Counted from the stretch's first letter, positions 39,748 through 48,683 are shown. The stretch is 64,000 nt of DNA from Lysobacter sp. (GCA_027306995.1 DAHUXS010000012.1:85809-149808); one strand, 5' to 3'. Translations and numbers: made by a program. The notes: generated by a model from the sequence alone, not told the origin.

Positions 39748-40812
39748 GTGCGTCCCTCATCGCCGCCCCGCCACATCTGCCTGCTGCGCCTGTCCGCGCT
39801 CGGCGACGTCACCCATGTCGTGCCGCTGGTACGCAGCTTGCGCAAGGCGTGGCCGGAAGTCGCGTTGACCTGGATCATCGGCAAGGGCGAACACAGATTG
39901 CTCGCCGGGCTGGAAGGCGTCGATTTCGTCGAATACGACAAGTCCAGCGGCTTCAAGGGCATGCGCACACTCGGACGTTCGCTGCGCGCAGCACATCCGC
40001 AACGTTTCGACGCACTCCTGCAGATGCAGGTCGCCGCGCGGGCCAACCTGCTTTCGGCCTTCGTTCCGGCACGGCTGCGCGTCGGTTACGACCGCTCGCG
40101 TTCCAAAGACTTGCACGGACTCTTCATCAACGCACGCATCGAAGACCGGCCCGGCATCCATGTGCTCGACGCGATCGGCAGTTTCTGCGAACCGCTGGGA
40201 CTCGAACAAACCGAAGTGGTGTGGGATCTTCCCGTCCCGCAGGACGCGCACGCATGGGCGCGCGCGCAATGGGACGCCGACGGCCGCCGCACGTTGATGA
40301 TCTCGCCCTGCACCAGCCCGCAGCACTCACTGCGCACCTGGCGTGCCGATCGCTATGCCGCAGTGGCTGATCATGCAATTGAGCGCGGTTGGAAGGTAGT
40401 GTTGTGTGGTGGCCGTAGCGACTTCGAACGATCAACCGGCGATGCGGTTTTGGCGGCGATGAAGCATCCCGCTCTCGACCTGATCGGCAAGGACACGCTG
40501 AAACAGCTGCCCGCCCTGCTCGCGCGCGCCGATCTGCTGGTGACGCCCGACTCCGGCCCAATGCACATCGGCAATGCGATGGGCACCAAGGTGCTGGGCC
40601 TGCACGCCGCCAGCAATCCCGCGCGCAGCGGGCCGTATTCCGATCGCCGCTACTGCGTTGATCGCTACGACGATGCCGCGCGCAAATACCTCGGCAAGCC
40701 CGCTTCGGAACTGAAATGGGGCACCAAGATCGAACACGAGGGCGTGATGGATCTCGTCACCGTGGACGATGCGATCGCGGCGTTCGAGCGTTACCGCAGC
40801 GACTTCGGTTAA
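39748..40812 (+). CDS. Glycosyltransferase family 9 (heptosyltransferase-like)
   Basis: The 354-residue protein has the GT9 pattern: ICLLRLSALGDVTHVVPLVRSLRKAWP at the N-terminus, LMISPCTSPQHSLRTW, and LVTPDSGPMHIGNAMGTKVLGL, the nucleotide-sugar binding part. It probably adds a heptose or related sugar to the lipopolysaccharide core at the inner membrane. It starts at GTG 39748, 20 bases from the divergent kdkA gene. Its last four bases overlap the convergent DUF6165 gene. The specific acceptor cannot be told. Confidence 0.85.
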   Translation: MRPSSPPRHICLLRLSALGDVTHVVPLVRSLRKAWPEVALTWIIGKGEHRLLAGLEGVDFVEYDKSSGFKGMRTLGRSLRAAHPQRFDALLQMQVAARANLLSAFVPARLRVGYDRSRSKDLHGLFINARIEDRPGIHVLDAIGSFCEPLGLEQTEVVWDLPVPQDAHAWARAQWDADGRRTLMISPCTSPQHSLRTWRADRYAAVADHAIERGWKVVLCGGRSDFERSTGDAVLAAMKHPALDLIGKDTLKQLPALLARADLLVTPDSGPMHIGNAMGTKVLGLHAASNPARSGPYSDRRYCVDRYDDAARKYLGKPASELKWGTKIEHEGVMDLVTVDDAIAAFERYRSDFG

Positions 40813-41219
40813 GCCCCCGAACCGCTGCCGTAATCCTGGTACGACTTCTCCTCGACGTAGGTCGAGCCCAGCGCGAGGTTGATGTCCTTCTTGATCTTGG
40901 CGCGCTCGTCGTTCTCGAAATACACGCTGCGCGCCAGCTTGACGAATTCGGCGTCGAAGGCCTGGGCCTTCTCCTTCAGGCGGATGTCGTCCTCGATCAC
41001 CCACAGGCGCTCGTTCACCGCCTTCAGGCGCGCGCGCAGGTCGCTGATGTCCTGCGCCGAGGCCGGATGTGCCGCCCAGGTACGCTCAGCCGCCGTCAGC
41101 TCGTTGCGGACATTGGCAAGCTTGGCCGGATCGCTCATGCGCTCGGACTTGATCTGCAGAATCGCGATCTTGTCCAGCAATTCGCCATAGGACACGGGGA
41201 CGAGCAGTTCGGACATCAT
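40809..41219 (-). CDS. DUF6165 family protein
   Basis: The product (136 residues from ATG 41219; 135 from 41216, which has the better spaced GGAG) starts MMSELLVPVSYGELLDKIAILQIKSERM and is mostly helical and charged (LRARLKAVNERLWVIEDDIRLKE). It resembles DUF6165 proteins, of unknown function, often near glycosyltransferase or LPS genes. Its stop overlaps the convergent GT9 gene by four bases. Confidence 0.72.
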   Translation of the reverse strand: MMSELLVPVSYGELLDKIAILQIKSERMSDPAKLANVRNELTAAERTWAAHPASAQDISDLRARLKAVNERLWVIEDDIRLKEKAQAFDAEFVKLARSVYFENDERAKIKKDINLALGSTYVEEKSYQDYGSGSGA

Positions 41220-41234
41220 TGGCTCCGGCGCGGG

Positions 41235-41263
41235 TTGCCGCATGTGCGGTGGAGCCGTATCAT
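41235..41263 (+). promoter_or_regulatory. Promoter of tRNA-Ser(CGA)
   Basis: TTGCCG (41235-41240) and TATCAT (41258-41263) are separated by 17 bases and lie 24 bases upstream of the tRNA. Confidence 0.65.
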
Positions 41264-41286
41264 ACCCGGCTCGCTGCACCCAATCC

Positions 41287-41377
41287 GGAGGGGTGGCAGA
41301 GCGGTTGAATGTACCTGACTCGAAATCAGGCAGGCGTTTATAGCGCCTCGGGGGTTCGAATCCCCCCCCCTCCGCCA
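41287..41377 (+). tRNA. tRNA-Ser(CGA)
   Basis: A 91-base class II tRNA with encoded CCA. The acceptor GGAGGGG pairs with CCCCTCC, the anticodon loop CTCGAAA gives CGA, and a long variable arm is present. Confidence 0.95.
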
Positions 41378-41385
41378 GTACATGC

Positions 41386-41416
41386 AAAACGCCCCCTCGT
41401 GGGGCGTTTTGTTTTT
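41386..41416 (+). terminator. Intrinsic terminator after tRNA-Ser(CGA)
   Basis: A ten-pair stem (AAAACGCCCC/GGGGCGTTTT) is followed by GTTTTT. Confidence 0.9.
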
Positions 41417-41457
41417 GTTCGGTTGTAATCATCGCCATCAGCCGCGATCATTCGGTG

Positions 41458-42165
41458 ATGTATGAATTCGGCCATCTGACCCACCCCGGGCTTCGGCGCA
41501 GTCTCAACGAGGACACCTACCACGGCGAAGGAACGCTGGGCCTGTGGCTGGTGGCCGATGGCATCGGCGGACACGACTTCGGCGAGATCGCCAGCGCGCT
41601 TGCACGCGAGGCAGTGGTACGCGAGGTCCGCGACGGCACGCCACTGGCGCAGGCGGTGCGCATCGCCGGCGAGGACATCGTGCGCGCGTCGCGCCGCCGC
41701 TCCGAAGCGCTGCCGATGGGCACGACGGTGGTGGCTGCGCTCGTCCGTGGCGATCGCTTCGAGGTGGCGTGGGTTGGTGACAGTCGCGCCTACCTGTGGC
41801 GTCCGGGACAAGGACTGCTGCAGCTCACCCAGGACCATAGCCACGTCGAGGAACTGGTCGTCCAGGGCATCCTGACCCGCGACGAGGCGCGCGCGCACCC
41901 GCAGCGCAAGATGGTGACCCAGGCGCTGGGCGTCACCGATCCAGGCCAGCTCAACATCGAGCGCATCAGCGGCGACTTCGCCAAGGAAGCGCAGCTGCTG
42001 CTGTGCAGCGATGGCCTCACCGAGCACGTCGACGATCCGGCAATCGCGCGCATCCTCGCCAACAGCGGCTGCAGCGCCCAGGAAACCGTCGATACGCTGG
42101 TGGCCGCGGCGCTCGATGGCGGCGGCTCCGACAACATTACCGCGGTGTTGATCCGCAACAACTGA
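41458..42165 (+). CDS. PP2C-family serine/threonine protein phosphatase
   Basis: The 235-residue product has the PP2C motifs in order: RSLNEDTY, LVADGIGGHDFGEIAS, MGTTVVAALV, VGDSRAYLWR, LTQDHSHV, LLLCSDGLTEHV and GGSDNITAVLI, with the metal-binding Asp residues intact. It should dephosphorylate Ser/Thr phosphoproteins in the cytosol. No partner kinase gene is visible here. A GTG three bases earlier is an alternative start. It ends directly against the dnaQ stop (convergent, no gap). Confidence 0.92.
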   Translation: MYEFGHLTHPGLRRSLNEDTYHGEGTLGLWLVADGIGGHDFGEIASALAREAVVREVRDGTPLAQAVRIAGEDIVRASRRRSEALPMGTTVVAALVRGDRFEVAWVGDSRAYLWRPGQGLLQLTQDHSHVEELVVQGILTRDEARAHPQRKMVTQALGVTDPGQLNIERISGDFAKEAQLLLCSDGLTEHVDDPAIARILANSGCSAQETVDTLVAAALDGGGSDNITAVLIRNN

Positions 42166-42873
42166 TCATTGCGGCCACAACACCCGGCCGTCCTTTGCCT
42201 TCTTCGCGATCGCTGCCATGCGCGCGGCGTGCGCATCGATGTCGGCTGCGGAGACCATGACGCGCGGACGCTCGCCGGCATCGCCACTCGGCATCCACGA
42301 AGGCACCACGACTTCGGACGCGCCTTCGCTCCCGGCATCGAAGCCGATCTCGCCCTGTCCCGAGGTCATCGCCAGGTAGGCTTCGGCCAGCAGCTGGGCG
42401 TCGAGCAAGGCGCCATGCAACTGGCGATGCGAATTGTCCACACCCAGGCGGCGACACAGCGCATCCAGCGAATTGCGCTGGCCGGGATATTTCTGCCGCG
42501 CCAGCGCCAGCGTGTCGAGGACGCCGGCATGATCATCGATCCTGCCGTAGCGGTCGCCCGCCAGCGACAGTTCGTGGTTGAGGAAGCCGACATCGAACGC
42601 GGCGTTGTGGATCACCAGTTCGGCGCCGTCGATGAAGGCGATGAACTCGTCGATGATGTCGGCGAACAGCGGCTTGTCGGCGAGAAAGTCGAGCGTCAGC
42701 CCGGTGACTTCCTGCGCGCCCTGTTCGAACTCGCGCTGCGGATTGATGTAGACGTGGAAGGTCTTGCCGCTCGGGCGCCGTTCCAGCAATTCCACGCAGC
42801 CGATTTCCACCACGCGATTGCCGATCTTCCATTCCAGACCGGTGGTTTCGGTATCGAGCACGACCTGGCGCAT
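42166..42873 (-). CDS. dnaQ: DNA polymerase III subunit epsilon
   Basis: The 235-residue protein has all three exonuclease motifs: VLDTETTGLEW (ExoI), HNAAFDVGFLNHEL (ExoII) and HGALLDAQLLAEAYL (ExoIII-epsilon), and a C-terminal polymerase-binding tail. It proofreads with DnaE. The ATG at 42873 is one base from a TA-flanked mobile element which separates dnaQ from rnhA, its likely upstream operon partner. The only nearby ribosome-site-like sequence is AGCAGG within the element end. Confidence 0.95.
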   Translation of the reverse strand: MRQVVLDTETTGLEWKIGNRVVEIGCVELLERRPSGKTFHVYINPQREFEQGAQEVTGLTLDFLADKPLFADIIDEFIAFIDGAELVIHNAAFDVGFLNHELSLAGDRYGRIDDHAGVLDTLALARQKYPGQRNSLDALCRRLGVDNSHRQLHGALLDAQLLAEAYLAMTSGQGEIGFDAGSEGASEVVVPSWMPSGDAGERPRVMVSAADIDAHAARMAAIAKKAKDGRVLWPQ

Positions 42874-42907
42874 CTAGGGCCTGCTGACGTTATCGGGGCA
42901 CGCCATG

Positions 42908-43004
42908 TTGCCGTGTCCGGTTGTCGTGTGGCCGTGCGCGGCGCCGCGACAGGCTGGCCGCCTGTTCAAGCCGCGCACGGCCGCATGGCGGCCGGACACG
43001 GCAA
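42908..43004. repeat. Palindrome nested in the left arm of the element
   Basis: TTGCCGTGTCCGG (42908-42920) pairs with 42992-43004 and GGCCGTGCGCGGC (42930-42942) pairs with 42970-42982, with an apical ACAGGC/GCCTGT hairpin (42949-42954 with 42960-42965). The resulting structure is about 97 bases long with a 9-base internal mismatch on each side. Confidence 0.8.
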
Positions 43005-43012
43005 CCCGAAGG

Positions 43013-43109
43013 GCCGAGCCAATACGCACGCCGTGCGGCGTCATCATTCGATCATTTATCGACATAAACTCACTCATTCTTCCTTGCACAGCATGCGTAT
43101 TGGCTCGGC
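43013..43109. repeat. Inner 16-base inverted repeat of the element
   Basis: GCCGAGCCAATACGCA at 43013-43028 is perfectly inverted at 43094-43109. The enclosed spacer is AT-rich compared with the rest of the window. Confidence 0.85.
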
Positions 43110-43138
43110 ATGGCGCGTCCCGATAACGCCAACAGGCC

Positions 43139-43594
43139 CTACGCCATCTCCTTCATCTTGATTGCTTCCTCGCGCGCCAGCATGTCGACGCGTTCGTTGT
43201 CGGGATCGCCGGCGTGGCCCTTCACCCACTTCCATTCCACCTGGTGCCGCGTACGCGCCTCGTCCAGTCGCTGCCACAGATCCTGGTTCTTCACCGGATC
43301 GCCGCCCGCGGTTTTCCAGCCGCGTCGACGCCAGCCCACCAGCCATTCGGAAATGCCCTGCTGCACGTAGCGCGAATCGGTATGCAACGCGACCTCGCAC
43401 GGCTCCGTCAACGCTTCCAGCGCACGGATCGCCGCCATCAATTCCATGCGGTTGTTGGTGGTCTGCGCTTCGCCGCCGTGGAGTTCGCGTTCGTGCGCGC
43501 CATAACGCAGCAACGCCGCCCAGCCACCGGGACCAGGATTGCCAAGGCAGGCGCCATCGGTATGCGCCTCGATCCGCTTCTTGCCCGAACTCAT
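43139..43594 (-). CDS. rnhA: Ribonuclease HI
   Basis: The 151-residue enzyme has the four catalytic acidic residues: Asp13 in [11 protein letters not shown], Glu near 51 in NRMELMAA, Asp near 73 in HTDSRYV and Asp near 137 in NERVDMLA. It removes RNA from RNA-DNA hybrids. ATG 43594 overlaps the stop of the methyltransferase gene (ATGA). The TAG stop is made of TA plus the first G of the mobile element. Confidence 0.95.
   Translation of the reverse strand: MSSGKKRIEAHTDGACLGNPGPGGWAALLRYGAHERELHGGEAQTTNNRMELMAAIRALEALTEPCEVALHTDSRYVQQGISEWLVGWRRRGWKTAGGDPVKNQDLWQRLDEARTRHQVEWKWVKGHAGDPDNERVDMLAREEAIKMKEMA
43148..43153 (-). promoter_or_regulatory. Stranded Shine-Dalgarno of dnaQ at the 3' end of rnhA
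   Basis: On the minus strand the last codons of rnhA contain AAGGAG, followed by ATGGCG and the stop TAG. If the element is removed with one TA, the sequence reads AAGGAG, nine bases, then the dnaQ ATG, a normal ribosome site. In the present sequence it is about 275 bases from that ATG. Confidence 0.6.
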
Positions 43595-44247
43595 GCCGGG
43601 GTCAGGGCCGGACTGGGCGCACGCGCGCGTTTGATCGTGAGGGGAAGCGAACGCTTTTCCGCGCACAGGCGATACGCCGCCCGCGCACCCGCACCGGTTT
43701 GCACCGCTGAAATCCGCTGCGCATTCCACGCCGGGCCGATGCCTTCGGCGACCGCCTCGGGCTCGAAGCCGTGGCGACGCAGGCGTCGGCGCCAGGTGAA
43801 CGGTTCGGCATCGGTGACACCCTGACGCCACCAATAGCGTCGATACGGCGACAGCGGATTGAGGCTGAACAGCCACAGCCGCCCGCCCGGCACCAGCACG
43901 CGCCCAGCCTCGACCAGTGCGTCTTCCCAGACCAAGCCGCAATCCCCGGTGTGCTGCAAGACAATCGTGCCGACCGATTCGCTCGCCAGCGGCCAACGAT
44001 CGACCGCGCAGCCGACATCGCCCACCAGGGCGTCGGCACCGTCCACCCGCAGCCAGAGCAGATGGCGATCTTCCAGGCCGGCAGGGCGTTCCACGGGGGA
44101 AATGCAGACCCAAGGCAGGCCCGGGCGCTCTTCTCCCGCACGCGCCAGCAGCGGCTGTTCACAGGCCAGCACCACGCGCCCGTGGGCGGCTCCGAACCAG
44201 TCGCGCGCAGGCAGGTCGGGTTGACGGATAGGCAGCAGGCTCGGCAT
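43591..44247 (-). CDS. Predicted class I SAM-dependent methyltransferase
   Basis: From ATG 44247 the protein has 218 residues. The central part [60 protein letters not shown] matches the C-terminal half of a methyltransferase domain (expected acidic motif then motif VI), but the glycine-rich motif I is poorly preserved. It forms an operon with rnhA. Its substrate is unknown. Confidence 0.7.
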   Translation of the reverse strand: MPSLLPIRQPDLPARDWFGAAHGRVVLACEQPLLARAGEERPGLPWVCISPVERPAGLEDRHLLWLRVDGADALVGDVGCAVDRWPLASESVGTIVLQHTGDCGLVWEDALVEAGRVLVPGGRLWLFSLNPLSPYRRYWWRQGVTDAEPFTWRRRLRRHGFEPEAVAEGIGPAWNAQRISAVQTGAGARAAYRLCAEKRSLPLTIKRARAPSPALTPA

Positions 44248-44279
44248 GGTGCCTAGTGTACGGCCCACCGTCTCAATCG

Positions 44280-45038
44280 ATGGCACGACCCGATCCCATT
44301 CCCGCGTACGAGGACAACTACATCTGGCTCCTCCGGGACGGGCCAGCAACGCTTGTTGTCGATCCCGGCGATGCCGGGCCGGTGATCGCGCGTTTGGGGG
44401 CGACGCCGCCGAGTGCGATCCTCATCACCCACCACCATTGGGACCACATCGACGGACTGCCGGAACTGCATGCGCGCTGGCCCGAGGTTCCGATCTTCGC
44501 GCCGGATGATCCGCGCATTCCGATCGCGACACGACGCGTGTCCGATGGCGACGTGGTGAACATCGGGCCGTGGCGTTTCGAGGTGATCGCGGTCCCCGGG
44601 CACACCCAGACGCAGATCGCGTATCACGGCGCAGAATTGGTGTTCTGCGGCGATTCGATGTTCAGCCTCGGATGCGGTCGTCTGTTCGAAGGCACGCCGG
44701 CACAGATGCTGACTTCGCTCGATCGTCTTGCCACCCTGCCCGGCGAGACCCTGCTATGCTGCACCCACGAATACACCGCCGCGAATGCACGCTTCGCGCT
44801 CGCGGTCGAGCCCGGCAATGCCGCGCTCACGGAACGCGCCAGCGAAGTCGCGCAGCGACGCGCGGGCAATGCGCCGACATTGCCATCCACCATCGCATCC
44901 GAACGCGCCTGCAATCCGTTCCTGCGGGTCGAGTCAGCGGAAATCCTGCAATCGCTGACGCAGCATTTGGGGCATGAACCCAATGACCGTATCGAAGCCT
45001 TCGCCGCACTGCGCAGCTGGAAGGATGGCTTCCGATGA
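44280..45038 (+). CDS. gloB: Hydroxyacylglutathione hydrolase (glyoxalase II)
   Basis: From ATG 44280 the protein has 252 residues with PAYEDNYIWLL, the metal site THHHWDHIDG, VPGHTQTQIAY, FCGDSMFSLGCGRLFEGT and CCTHEYTAANARFA, all glyoxalase II hallmarks. It hydrolyses lactoylglutathione. Divergent from the methyltransferase gene, with 32 bases between starts and no clear ribosome site. A GTG at 44256 is possible. Confidence 0.94.
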   Translation: MARPDPIPAYEDNYIWLLRDGPATLVVDPGDAGPVIARLGATPPSAILITHHHWDHIDGLPELHARWPEVPIFAPDDPRIPIATRRVSDGDVVNIGPWRFEVIAVPGHTQTQIAYHGAELVFCGDSMFSLGCGRLFEGTPAQMLTSLDRLATLPGETLLCCTHEYTAANARFALAVEPGNAALTERASEVAQRRAGNAPTLPSTIASERACNPFLRVESAEILQSLTQHLGHEPNDRIEAFAALRSWKDGFR

Positions 45039-45739
45039 TGCGCGCGTGCCGCGGTCCCTGCCTCGCCCTGATGCTCGTCATCACGCCCTGTGCATTGGCC
45101 GCGGACGACGACACCACCACCGGTGCGACCGTGCTCGCGCAATTCGAGGCACACCTCGCCTCGCCGGACTGCGATGACGCCTCCGCGACATGGCGCCGCC
45201 ACTACGCGCCGTTCGTGCGTCGCCTCATCGATCCGCGCGATCCTGCGTTGGCGCGCTTCGACTACGTGCTGACGCGCATGACCGAAGCCGGCCTGCCCAG
45301 CGAATACGCGATCATCCCGTTCGTCGAAAGCCACTACGAACCGGACCAGCGCAGCAGCGAAGGCCCGGCCGGCCTGTGGCAGCTCACCGCCCAGACCGCG
45401 CGCCTGCACGGCCTCAAGGTCGGCGGCGGTCGCGACGACCGCATGTCGCTGGAAGCCTCCACCCGCGCCGCCGTGACCTACCTCAAGACCTTGCATCGCC
45501 AGTTCGGGGGCAGCTGGCGGACCACGGTGATGGCCTACAACGCCGGCGACGGCCGCATGCGCATGGCCCAGCGCCGCGGCGGCGCCGGCCTGTCCTTCAT
45601 TACCCGGATTTACCCGGACAAAATCCACGCTATCTCCTGCGACATTCTCGATCACGGCGACAGCGAGCACTGGAAGGCCCCGCTGCAACGCCAGCTGCCG
45701 CGGCTGAAACTGCCCGGCATGCTGCGGGCGAAAGGCTGA
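45035..45739 (+). CDS. Periplasmic lytic transglycosylase (SLT / MltD-like)
   Basis: The 234-residue protein has a signal peptide (to about residue 22, CALA cleavage) and one SLT domain: [28 protein letters not shown] (catalytic Glu in ESHY) and [10 protein letters not shown]. It lacks LysM repeats, unlike MltD. It would cleave peptidoglycan in the periplasm. Its ATG overlaps the gloB stop. Confidence 0.87.
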   Translation: MMRACRGPCLALMLVITPCALAADDDTTTGATVLAQFEAHLASPDCDDASATWRRHYAPFVRRLIDPRDPALARFDYVLTRMTEAGLPSEYAIIPFVESHYEPDQRSSEGPAGLWQLTAQTARLHGLKVGGGRDDRMSLEASTRAAVTYLKTLHRQFGGSWRTTVMAYNAGDGRMRMAQRRGGAGLSFITRIYPDKIHAISCDILDHGDSEHWKAPLQRQLPRLKLPGMLRAKG

Positions 45740-45816
45740 CGCTACGCCCACGAAGGGTGACGACAGGCGTCGTGGCGGGCAAACTGTCTGCTTTCCAAGC
45801 GACACAGGTGTCATCC

Positions 45817-46602
45817 ATGGGGTTCCTGCAGGGCAAACGCGCACTCATCACCGGCATCGCCAGCCAGCGTTCCATCGCCACCGGCATCGCCGAGGCCATG
45901 CATCGCGAGGGCGCCGAGCTCGTCCTCACCTACCAGAACGAAAAGCTGAAATCCCGCGTGGAAGACGCCGCCGCGGAATACGGCGCCAAGCTGGTGCTGC
46001 CGCTGGACGTCGCCGACGACGGCCAGATCAACGAGTGCTTCGCGCAGCTGGGCCAGCACTGGGACGGTCTCGACATCCTCGTGCATTGCATCGCCTTCGC
46101 GCCGCGCGAAGCGATCGAGGGCGACTTCCTCGACGGCATCACCCGCGAGAACTACCACATCGCCCACGACATCAGCGCCTACTCGCTGGCTGCGCTGGGC
46201 AAGGCCGCGCGCCCGCTGATGAAGGGCCGCAACGGCGCCATCCTCACCCTGAGCTATCTCGGCGCGGAACGCGCGCTCGCCAACTACAACACCATGGGCG
46301 TGGCCAAGGCCAGCCTGGAAGCCACGGTGCGTTACATGGCGATGAGCGTCGGTCCGGAAGGCACCCGCGTCAACGCGATCTCGGCGGGCCCGATCCGCAC
46401 GCTGGCCGCTTCCGGCGTCGCCAACTTCCGCAAGATGCTCACCCAGTTCGAAGCGGTTGCGCCGCTGCGCCGCACGGTGACCATCGAGGACGTCGGCAAC
46501 ACCGCCGCCTTCCTGTGCTCGGACCTCGCCAAGGGCATCACCGGCGAAGTGACCTATGTCGATTCCGGCTACAACATCATGGGCATGAGCGGAATCGAAT
46601 AA
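45817..46602 (+). CDS. fabI: Enoyl-ACP reductase (FabI)
   Basis: The 261-residue protein (ATG 45817) has [24 protein letters not shown] and the FabI active site [23 protein letters not shown] (two Tyr and a Lys), then the [13 protein letters not shown] loop. It does the last step of each fatty acid elongation cycle and is the target of triclosan-type inhibitors. It is separate from the fab operon at 22101-27678. Confidence 0.96.
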   Translation: MGFLQGKRALITGIASQRSIATGIAEAMHREGAELVLTYQNEKLKSRVEDAAAEYGAKLVLPLDVADDGQINECFAQLGQHWDGLDILVHCIAFAPREAIEGDFLDGITRENYHIAHDISAYSLAALGKAARPLMKGRNGAILTLSYLGAERALANYNTMGVAKASLEATVRYMAMSVGPEGTRVNAISAGPIRTLAASGVANFRKMLTQFEAVAPLRRTVTIEDVGNTAAFLCSDLAKGITGEVTYVDSGYNIMGMSGIE

Positions 46603-46628
46603 GCGTTCCGCAACGTTCTCGTGAAATG

Positions 46629-46657
46629 AAAAAAGCCCGGCGAATGCCGGGCTTTTT
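46629..46657. terminator. Bidirectional terminator between fabI and ppiD
   Basis: A stem of at least seven pairs (GCCCGGC/GCCGGGC) with a GAAT loop has six A residues before it and five T after it, so it can stop transcription from both sides. Confidence 0.9.
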
Positions 46658-46682
46658 CGTAGCGTAAATTCGACCTGCTTGC

Positions 46683-48653
46683 TTACAGCCGGTCTTCCGC
46701 CACGGTGACCTTGAACAGCTTGCGGATCGCCTTGATGTAGCCATCCGCCGACGCCTGGCCGTTGGCCTGCGCGATCTGCTGCATCAGGTTCAAGCGCATT
46801 TCCGGCGGGAATGCCGCGGGATCGCCGGCCTTGACCGAGACGACCGCGAACACCAGCCAGTTGCCATCCGGCAATTGCACCTTGCCTGCGCTCTGCTTGC
46901 CGGACGCCGGACGCGCCGCGGAGAAGATCGCCTTGTTGACGACCGGCGTCGGGGTGTTGCCGCGCGACAGGGTCAGCGCCGGCTGCGCGGACAGCGATTG
47001 CGCCGCAGCCACCTGCGCGATCGTCTGGCCGCCCGCGATCGCCTTGATGATCGCATCGGCGCGCGCGGCGGCGGCCTTGCTGGCGCGATCGGCGTGGATG
47101 TCGGCGATCACCTGATCGTTGACCTCGGCCATCGGGCGTTGGCGTGCCGGCGTGTAATCGAGCACGTGCACCATCACCGAATGACCGGGAGCAATCGTGA
47201 TCGGATCGCTGACGCCTTTGTCCTTGAGCAGATGGTCGGAGAAGGCAACGCGACGCACCGCGGCTTCGGCGAGCACACCCTGCGCATTCGCGGGTGCCAC
47301 CGGTCCGATCTTCTCGAACGGCAGCTTCTGCGCGGCAGCGGTCGCGGCGAAACTCGCCGGGTTCTTGTAGGCCTCGTCGGCCAGTACGCCCATGGCGGCA
47401 TTGACCGCCTTGTCGTTCGCCGTCTTGGCCAACGCCTTCTCGATTTCGGGACGCGCTTCCTCGAAGGTGACGACCTTGCCTTCCTTGACGTCGCGCAACT
47501 GGATGACGTGGAAGCCGAAGTCGGAACGGACCGGTGCGCTGATGTCGCCCTTCTTCAAGGCGAACAACGCGTCCTCGAACGGCTTGACCATGCCGCCGTC
47601 GTGCGCGACCCAACCGAGGTCGCCACCCTTGTTCTTCGAACCGACGTCGTCGGAATTGGCCTTGGCCAGCGCGGCGAAATCCGCGCCCGGCGCCTTGGCC
47701 TGTTCGGCGAGTTGTTCCGCCTTGGCCTTGGCCGCGGCTACCGCTTCCGGCTTGGCGTCCTTCGCCACCGCGACCAGGATGTGCGAGGCCAGGCGCTGGT
47801 CGGCGGCGACGTACTTGGCCTTGTCGGCGTCGTACTGCTTGCGCAGCTGCGCTTCGTCGATCGCCGCCGGCGCCATCTTGGCCGGATCGCCGTCGGCGAT
47901 TTCGAACGTCGCCGTCATCGGCTGCATGTATTGCGCGCCATGGGCGGAATACCAGGCCTTCGCTTCGGCGTCGCTGATCGGCGTGGTATCGGCAACCGCG
48001 GGCACGCCCACGGACTGGACTTCACGCTGCTCGGTCAGGGTATTCACCAGGCGGGCGGTCTCGGCCGGCGTCACGAAATCGCTGAGGGCGATGCGTCCGG
48101 CCAGCGCTTCGCGACGCAGTCCGTCGCGGATCTGGGTTTCGAACACTTCCGGCGAAGTCGGGGGATTCAGCGTCGCCAGCGTGCGCTGGTAAGTCGTCAG
48201 GTCGAACTTGCCGTTGACCTGGAAGGTCGGGATCGATTCGATGGTCTTGCGGATCGAGGCATCGGACACGCTGATGCCGTTGCGATCGGTCGCCATCAGC
48301 ATCACGCGCTGGTCGATCATCTGGTCCAGCACCTTGCGCTTGTTGTCGGCGCTCTCGAACTGCTGGCTGTCGAAGGCATCGCCCAGTTGCTGGCGCTGCT
48401 GCTGGCGCATCTGGTCGAACTGCTGGCGGAAATCCTGCTGGCTGATGTCCTCGGTCGTCCACAGCTTGATCAGCGGCCAGAACGTAGGCGCCGATTTCCA
48501 CCATGTCGGCGGCGCCTGGACGCGCGCGACGTAGGTGTCGTTGCGACCGCCCACGTACTGCTCGATGCCGAACAGCGCGAAGGGAATGATCAGCAACCCG
48601 AGAACGGTGGTGGCGATCCAGCCTGAGGTCTTTTCACGAAGTGCTTGCAGCAT
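46683..48653 (-). CDS. ppiD: Peptidyl-prolyl isomerase PpiD
   Basis: The 656-residue protein begins MLQALREKTSGWIATTVLGLLIIPFALFGIEQYVGG, with one membrane helix at about 13-30, then a SurA-like N-terminal chaperone part, a parvulin domain near 270-360 (SHILVAVAKD, KNKGGDLGWVAHDGGMVKPFEDALFALKKGDIS, GFHVIQL) and a second inactive parvulin-like part. PpiD is a periplasmic chaperone at the Sec exit. It follows a tRNA and has its own promoter. Confidence 0.94.
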   Translation of the reverse strand: MLQALREKTSGWIATTVLGLLIIPFALFGIEQYVGGRNDTYVARVQAPPTWWKSAPTFWPLIKLWTTEDISQQDFRQQFDQMRQQQRQQLGDAFDSQQFESADNKRKVLDQMIDQRVMLMATDRNGISVSDASIRKTIESIPTFQVNGKFDLTTYQRTLATLNPPTSPEVFETQIRDGLRREALAGRIALSDFVTPAETARLVNTLTEQREVQSVGVPAVADTTPISDAEAKAWYSAHGAQYMQPMTATFEIADGDPAKMAPAAIDEAQLRKQYDADKAKYVAADQRLASHILVAVAKDAKPEAVAAAKAKAEQLAEQAKAPGADFAALAKANSDDVGSKNKGGDLGWVAHDGGMVKPFEDALFALKKGDISAPVRSDFGFHVIQLRDVKEGKVVTFEEARPEIEKALAKTANDKAVNAAMGVLADEAYKNPASFAATAAAQKLPFEKIGPVAPANAQGVLAEAAVRRVAFSDHLLKDKGVSDPITIAPGHSVMVHVLDYTPARQRPMAEVNDQVIADIHADRASKAAAARADAIIKAIAGGQTIAQVAAAQSLSAQPALTLSRGNTPTPVVNKAIFSAARPASGKQSAGKVQLPDGNWLVFAVVSVKAGDPAAFPPEMRLNLMQQIAQANGQASADGYIKAIRKLFKVTVAEDRL

Positions 48654-48683
48654 CGATAGGGTCTTGGTTTCAGCCGACCGCGA

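Larger units (their letters stand above)
42877..43139. mobile_element. TA-flanked MITE-like element between rnhA and dnaQ
   Basis: A 263-base element with long terminal inverted repeats. Left end 42875-42907 and right end 43109-43141 match at 29 of 33 positions when one is reversed, including the outer TA at each end, which looks like a target duplication. The ends begin GGGCCTG. The right arm continues inwards to 43094, and the same 16 bases appear on the left at 43013-43028, after a 106-base palindromic insertion. No open reading frame for a transposase is present. TA duplication is known for IS630/Tc1-type elements, but the family is not identified here. Confidence 0.75.
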
